From NCBI RefSeq assembly GCF_028369105.1, contig NZ_JAQNDO010000001.1:6914501-6978500 (forward strand): a stretch of DNA of 64,000 nucleotides, written 5' to 3'. The stretch comes from Polyangium mundeleinium. GTDB lineage: Bacteria > Myxococcota_A > Polyangia > Polyangiales > Polyangiaceae. The position numbers and the translations under genes are program-made. Shown here in pieces: positions 60,537 to 64,000 of the stretch; position 1 is the first letter of the stretch; the number at the start of each line of letters is the position of its first letter. The notes below the pieces were generated by a model that was not told the DNA's origin, did not search any database, and saw only the letters and a list, made by a program, of their open reading frames with translations.

Positions 60537-63062
60537 ATGTCGCTCTACGAGCTGTCGATCGACGACGCCCACCTTCGCGAGGCCGAGAGGCTCACTTCGC
60601 TCGAGGGGAGGGGCTTTCCGACGCTGGTGACAAGGTGGGAGTCGCGCCTGTTCGATCAGCCTTGGTCCACCACGCTTGTGCTCGATTACACGATCCCCCT
60701 GCCTCCACTGCCAGCCTCGCAGTCGTTCATCGAGGTGCGGATCGCGGCGTATGTGGGCGGCGCGCCGACGAAGTTCCTCTACTTCGGCACCGAGATGAAC
60801 GCGAGCGTGCCCCGCATCGGCCCCGAGATGGAAAACCAGATCGGGTGGACGAAGCAGTACCAGGAGTACAGGCTCGACGAACACACCTCGCCCGTCCCGT
60901 ACCTCAAGCTGATCCAGACGACACCGCGCATCTACGGCGCAGGCGCGCAGGACTACTACAGCCCCGCGATCAAGGTGGAGCGGTACGACGGCGCGGCGTC
61001 GAGTGATCAGCTCGCCGATCTGTTCCCGACGGTGGTGGCGAACCTGCCCTGCGTGAAAGGGCACCTGCTCACGGATCCCTCGGCCGGGCTCTGGAACGGC
61101 GCGCGGTACGTGGGGCAGACGGCGATCGCGATCCTGCGCCAGGGGAAGGTCGTCGGTATCCATCGGCGGATCGGGCGCACGGACAAGGACGCAGTGCCGC
61201 CCGAGGTGAAGCGGCGCGATCCGAAGCACGACGTGCTGAAGGAGTGGGTGTCGATCGATCTCGGATCGAGCACGACGGTCGTCGCCCTGCGCGGCGATCG
61301 CAGCGCGCCGGAGCTCGTGCGCATCGGCGCGACGAGCGCGCCCGTGGTGTCGGCCGACTACGAGAACCCGAGCGAGATCTCGTTCGAGCAGCTCGGACGG
61401 ACGCTGAAGGCGTGGCGGGATCGCGTGATCCTGCCGATGACACGCTGGGGCGAGGTGACGATCGGGCACGCGGCACGCACCGCGCGCAAGCGAGGCGGCG
61501 AGGAGTCGCTCGCGCTCAGCGCCGCGACGCTGACGCACCTGCCGATGCTGCGCGAGCGCGTGGACCGCAAGGAGAAGATCTCGCTGCGCGGGCGCGGGGA
61601 TCCCGAGACGCAAGAGACGCTCAAGAAGCCGGCGCCGCCCATCATCGACGAGGACGGGATCGGCGCGCATGATCCCTTCGATCCGATCGAGCTCTACGCC
61701 TACTACATCGGCCTGCACGTGAACCACAGGACGCGCGGTATCCACACGCGTTACCTCGTGGCGATGCCCTCGGGCTGGAACGAGGATCGGCGCAAGAGCG
61801 CGCTCGTCGCCGTGCGTCGCGGCATCTTCCGCAGCCTGCCCGCCGGGATGCTCGAGTTCCACGACATGGACATGCTGAACGTGGTCGACGCAGGCCCCGC
61901 AGCGATCCCGTTCGCAGCCTTCGCATTCCGCGCATTCGCCGTGCAACCGAAGCCCGATCCGGTGCCCTTCGTGGCGCTCGACGCGGGCGCGAGCGAGACG
62001 GGCGTGGTCTTCGGTCTGTTCCGCAACGCCAAACCCGATGAGCAGATGGAGGGCGGCCACGAGCGGATGATCGAGTACCTGGAGCCGACGAGCATCCCGT
62101 GGTTCGGCGGCGAGCGGCTCCTGCACAGGCTCGCCTACCGGATCTACGTGGCCGCGGAGGCGAGCGTGAACGCGGCGCGCGTGCCCTTTGATCGGCCGAG
62201 CGAGGAGACCCCCGTGGGCGCGCTCGAGCACCTGCTCGTCGCAAGTCCGGAAGGGCGTGCGAACGCCGAGGTCTTGAAGGACGCGATCCGGCCGCTGCTC
62301 GAAGGCGGCGACGCGCGCCCGCCCAAGTCGATCAAGCTCGCCACGCTCGACGGTCCGTTCTTCGACTTCCCGCTCGAAGTGGATCGGCAGGCGATCGCGG
62401 CAGAGATCGACGGCTGGTTCTCCGAGGCCGTGGAGGAGGTGCGCGTGGGCCTGGAGAAGGCGCTCGAGAAGATCGGGCGCGATCCGGATCCCTACGACGG
62501 CCTGCGCGTGATGCTCGGCGGTCGCATGAGCATGCACCCGGCGCTGCTCGACAAACTCACGGCGACCTTGCCGAAGAACGTGAAGATCCACCGGTTCATC
62601 GAGCCCGATCGGCTGAACCTCGGCGCGCCAACCGTGAAGACGGCCTGCGCACTCGGCGCCCTCGCGATGCGCTTCGAACGCATCGGCGCAAGCGTGCGCG
62701 CCGAGAAGCGCGACACCTTCAAGTACCGCGTGGGCCGCAACCGCCACGGCCAGCTCGCCGACGTGCTCGATCCGTCCGTCGAGTACGACGTGTGGCGCGA
62801 GGTCGGCGCATGCACGAAGCCAAACGTCGAGGTGCTGTACATGCGCGCCGAGGACGACGGCGAAGTCGCAGCCGACGATCCGCGCGTGGAGATCGCAATC
62901 TGCAAGCTCGGCGCGACAGCCGTCGGGCAGCGCATCTACATGCGCGCAGTGGGTCCGATCCGCGTCGAGGTGAGCGTCGGGCCGCCCGGCGGCGAGCCCG
63001 CCGCAGGCGCGCCGGTGTGGTGGATCGATCTGAAGGAAAACCTCGCGCGGCCGAAGGCGTAG
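60537..63062 (+). CDS. Large Hsp70/actin-fold ATPase-like protein
   Basis: 841-aa protein. Residues 1-225 form a beta-rich N-terminal extension (TLVLDYTIPLPPLPASQSF, QSFIEVRIAAYVGGAPTKFL) seen in no DnaK. The ATPase core starts at EWVSIDLGSSTTVVAL (phosphate-1 loop, Asp241-Leu-Gly-Ser-Ser-Thr-Thr), continues with VPFVALDAGASETGVVF (phosphate-2, Asp482-Ala-Gly) and LRVMLGGRMSMHP (adenosine-type loop, Met659-Leu-Gly-Gly). No substrate-binding domain of DnaK type is recognised; the C terminus (about 740-841) is another beta region. The start ATG at 60537 (MSLYELSIDDAHLREAE) was chosen; longer readings are low complexity. The kinase gene is divergent, so the two may act together. Function is unknown. 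Confidence 0.8.
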   Translation: MSLYELSIDDAHLREAERLTSLEGRGFPTLVTRWESRLFDQPWSTTLVLDYTIPLPPLPASQSFIEVRIAAYVGGAPTKFLYFGTEMNASVPRIGPEMENQIGWTKQYQEYRLDEHTSPVPYLKLIQTTPRIYGAGAQDYYSPAIKVERYDGAASSDQLADLFPTVVANLPCVKGHLLTDPSAGLWNGARYVGQTAIAILRQGKVVGIHRRIGRTDKDAVPPEVKRRDPKHDVLKEWVSIDLGSSTTVVALRGDRSAPELVRIGATSAPVVSADYENPSEISFEQLGRTLKAWRDRVILPMTRWGEVTIGHAARTARKRGGEESLALSAATLTHLPMLRERVDRKEKISLRGRGDPETQETLKKPAPPIIDEDGIGAHDPFDPIELYAYYIGLHVNHRTRGIHTRYLVAMPSGWNEDRRKSALVAVRRGIFRSLPAGMLEFHDMDMLNVVDAGPAAIPFAAFAFRAFAVQPKPDPVPFVALDAGASETGVVFGLFRNAKPDEQMEGGHERMIEYLEPTSIPWFGGERLLHRLAYRIYVAAEASVNAARVPFDRPSEETPVGALEHLLVASPEGRANAEVLKDAIRPLLEGGDARPPKSIKLATLDGPFFDFPLEVDRQAIAAEIDGWFSEAVEEVRVGLEKALEKIGRDPDPYDGLRVMLGGRMSMHPALLDKLTATLPKNVKIHRFIEPDRLNLGAPTVKTACALGALAMRFERIGASVRAEKRDTFKYRVGRNRHGQLADVLDPSVEYDVWREVGACTKPNVEVLYMRAEDDGEVAADDPRVEIAICKLGATAVGQRIYMRAVGPIRVEVSVGPPGGEPAAGAPVWWIDLKENLARPKA

Positions 63063-63065
63063 ATT

Positions 63066-63440
63066 TTAGGCGCTGCGCCGGGGTTTCACCCCGGGGCCCC
63101 GACCAGGGGTTGTCCACCCCTGGACCCGGACCAGCGCAAGCGCTGGACGCGGGGTCGATGAACTGCGCATCGCGCAGTTCATCGAACAGCCAGGGTCAAG
63201 ACCGGCGACGATCCTGCCAACCAACACGGCAGCGCTGCAGGTTCAACCAGCAACGCGCCCGCTGCCGGCTTGAAATCCACCTTCAAGGTCTTGCCACCGG
63301 CCCGTTGGAAGAACTGCGCGGAGCGCAGTTCTTCCACCCTCGGTCCAGGCCGTGCCTGGTTCGGGTCGAGGGGCGAACAGCCCCCGCGGGGTCCGGGGCA
63401 GCGCCCCGGCGCAGCGGCCCCAAGAAGCTCCCCATCCTCA
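63066..63440 (+). repeat. Hairpin-chain repeat, full copy E
   Basis: Same orientation as copies B and C, in the 402-bp gap between the Hsp70-fold gene and the last gene. M1: arms TCGATGAACTGCGC around loop ATC (63155-63185). M2: arms GGAAGAACTGCGC around loop GGA (about 63307-63335). The opening CCGGGG/CCCCGG stem and CAGGGGT/ACCCCTG follow copy B. The conserved GGTCTTGCCACCGGCCCG precedes M2. Confidence 0.9.
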
Positions 63441-63464
63441 GCCCTCGCGGAAGAGGGACAAACC

Positions 63465-64000
63465 TCACGGGCTGCGGCGCGTGACGTAGAAGAAGTCGCG
63501 CGGGGAGGGGTCCTTCACGTAGTCGTGTGCGCGGTAGTCGACGTGCGGCACGAGGGATGAGGCGACGCGGCGCTCTGCGGCGGGCGGGTGCTCGAAGAGC
63601 AAGAAGCGCGGATAGGCGTAGTTCACGTCGAGCTGCGCTGCGTCGCGCGCGCCTGCGGCCTTCATCGCGCGCGCCAAGGATTGCGCCGTGACGGCCTCGC
63701 CGAGTGCGTAGAAGAGCGTGCGCCCTGCGGCGTCGATGCCGATCGCGGACCTGCGGATCACCGTCTCGCCGCTGACCGTCGCGCCCCAGTTCTTGTTGTA
63801 CTCGGTGAGCTTCGTGTTGAGCTCGCCGCCTTCGACGAGGCATGCGGGCGTTTGCCGGTACGCTGCCATCTGCGCCTCGGTGGGCGCGAGCGTGGGCCAG
63901 GTGCCGATGCGGATCGTGTTGTCGCGGTAGAGCCCCACCGTGCAGGCGATGTCGCGTGGGGGCAGGAACGTCTTGCCCCCGATCATCATCCCGTATTGCC
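63465..64000 (-). CDS. Partial gene, phosphodiester-glycosidase (NAGPA)-like
   Basis: C-terminal part of a gene cut by the window end; the frame stays open to the last base, so the Met at 63989 is probably internal. The visible part (about 178 aa) reads QYGMMIGGKTFLPPRDIACT, then GLYRDNTIRIGTWP, RTLFYALGEAVTAQSLARAM and AAQLDVNYAYPRFLLFE. The TV-x-x-Y-x-x-N-x-I-x-I-G-x-W rhythm and the Asp of LDVN recall the C-terminal half of phosphodiester glycosidase/exopolysaccharide-type proteins, where an Asp follows a strand. The terminal DFFYVTRRSP is short. I cannot judge the signal or active site because the 5' part is missing. Confidence 0.55.
   Translation of the reverse strand, partial: QYGMMIGGKTFLPPRDIACTVGLYRDNTIRIGTWPTLAPTEAQMAAYRQTPACLVEGGELNTKLTEYNKNWGATVSGETVIRRSAIGIDAAGRTLFYALGEAVTAQSLARAMKAAGARDAAQLDVNYAYPRFLLFEHPPAAERRVASSLVPHVDYRAHDYVKDPSPRDFFYVTRRSP

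Overview
The window looks like chromosomal DNA of a myxobacterium, most likely of the Polyangium/Sorangium type. This is inferred from the very high GC content, the many lipoproteins with Gly/Ser-rich linkers behind the lipobox, the Ser/Thr protein kinases and PP2C phosphatase, an M57 'HEIGH' peptidase, MopE-type Cys/Asp repeats with SBBP propeller repeats, and large secreted proteins of unknown function. No rRNA, intact transposase, prophage or CRISPR array was seen. One tRNA is present, tRNA-Gly(CCC). The annotation holds 53 protein-coding genes, the last cut by the window edge.

Layout. 1-9 kb is a secreted and envelope block: a lipoprotein with five Cys modules, a surface-repeat protein, an M57 peptidase, inorganic pyrophosphatase, and a MopE/SBBP lipoprotein. 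9-16 kb is a minus-strand operon of two lipoproteins (one of 1452 aa), 4-alpha-glucanotransferase and a zinc-ribbon protein. 16-29 kb is mixed: BolA, a phosphoesterase, an aldehyde dehydrogenase, a PP2C phosphatase, a DUF2169 protein, an MJ1255-type glycosyltransferase, peptide deformylase and an M4 protease. 29.2-35.4 kb is an exopolysaccharide cluster (Wza-like, Wzy/WaaL-like, Wzc-like and deacetylase-like proteins). 35.8-40.8 kb has an atypical response regulator, an LpxL-type acyltransferase, an ABC ATPase and a pseudokinase fusion. 40.9-43.1 kb holds an SMC/RecF-type ATPase plus PIN nuclease pair, followed directly by a degenerate 42-43 bp tandem array. This is the best candidate here for an undescribed system. 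43-49 kb has an esterase-like lipoprotein, a degenerate GGDEF protein, a glutamine-synthetase-like enzyme with an iron alcohol dehydrogenase, and a fatty-acid hydroxylase. 49-64 kb has a receiver-like protein, tRNA-Gly, a Wzx-type flippase, two Ser/Thr kinases, trehalose-6-phosphate synthase, an Hsp70-fold ATPase and a partial glycosidase-like gene.

Repeats. Two non-coding repeat families dominate the intergenic space. One is a roughly 350 bp chain of hairpins: four full copies and one variant copy. The other is a 128 bp element with 14 bp terminal inverted repeats, present as two copies that differ at 2 positions. All seven copies lie in gaps between convergent genes. Every convergent gap longer than 100 bp holds one, and no divergent or co-directional gap does. 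Three of the four ends of the 128 bp element supply the stop codon of the neighbouring gene. The hairpin family carries two palindromes whose 3-nt loops come from only two triplets, each seen in both orientations.

Functional links. Surface polysaccharide assembly recurs (29-35 kb cluster, flippase at 52 kb, glycosyltransferase at 24 kb, LpxL-like acyltransferase at 37 kb). Signalling proteins recur too, but several have lost canonical catalytic or acceptor residues (response regulator, Wzc-like ATPase, pseudokinase, GGDEF protein, receiver-like protein, ABC H-loop), so much of the regulation here may be non-enzymatic.
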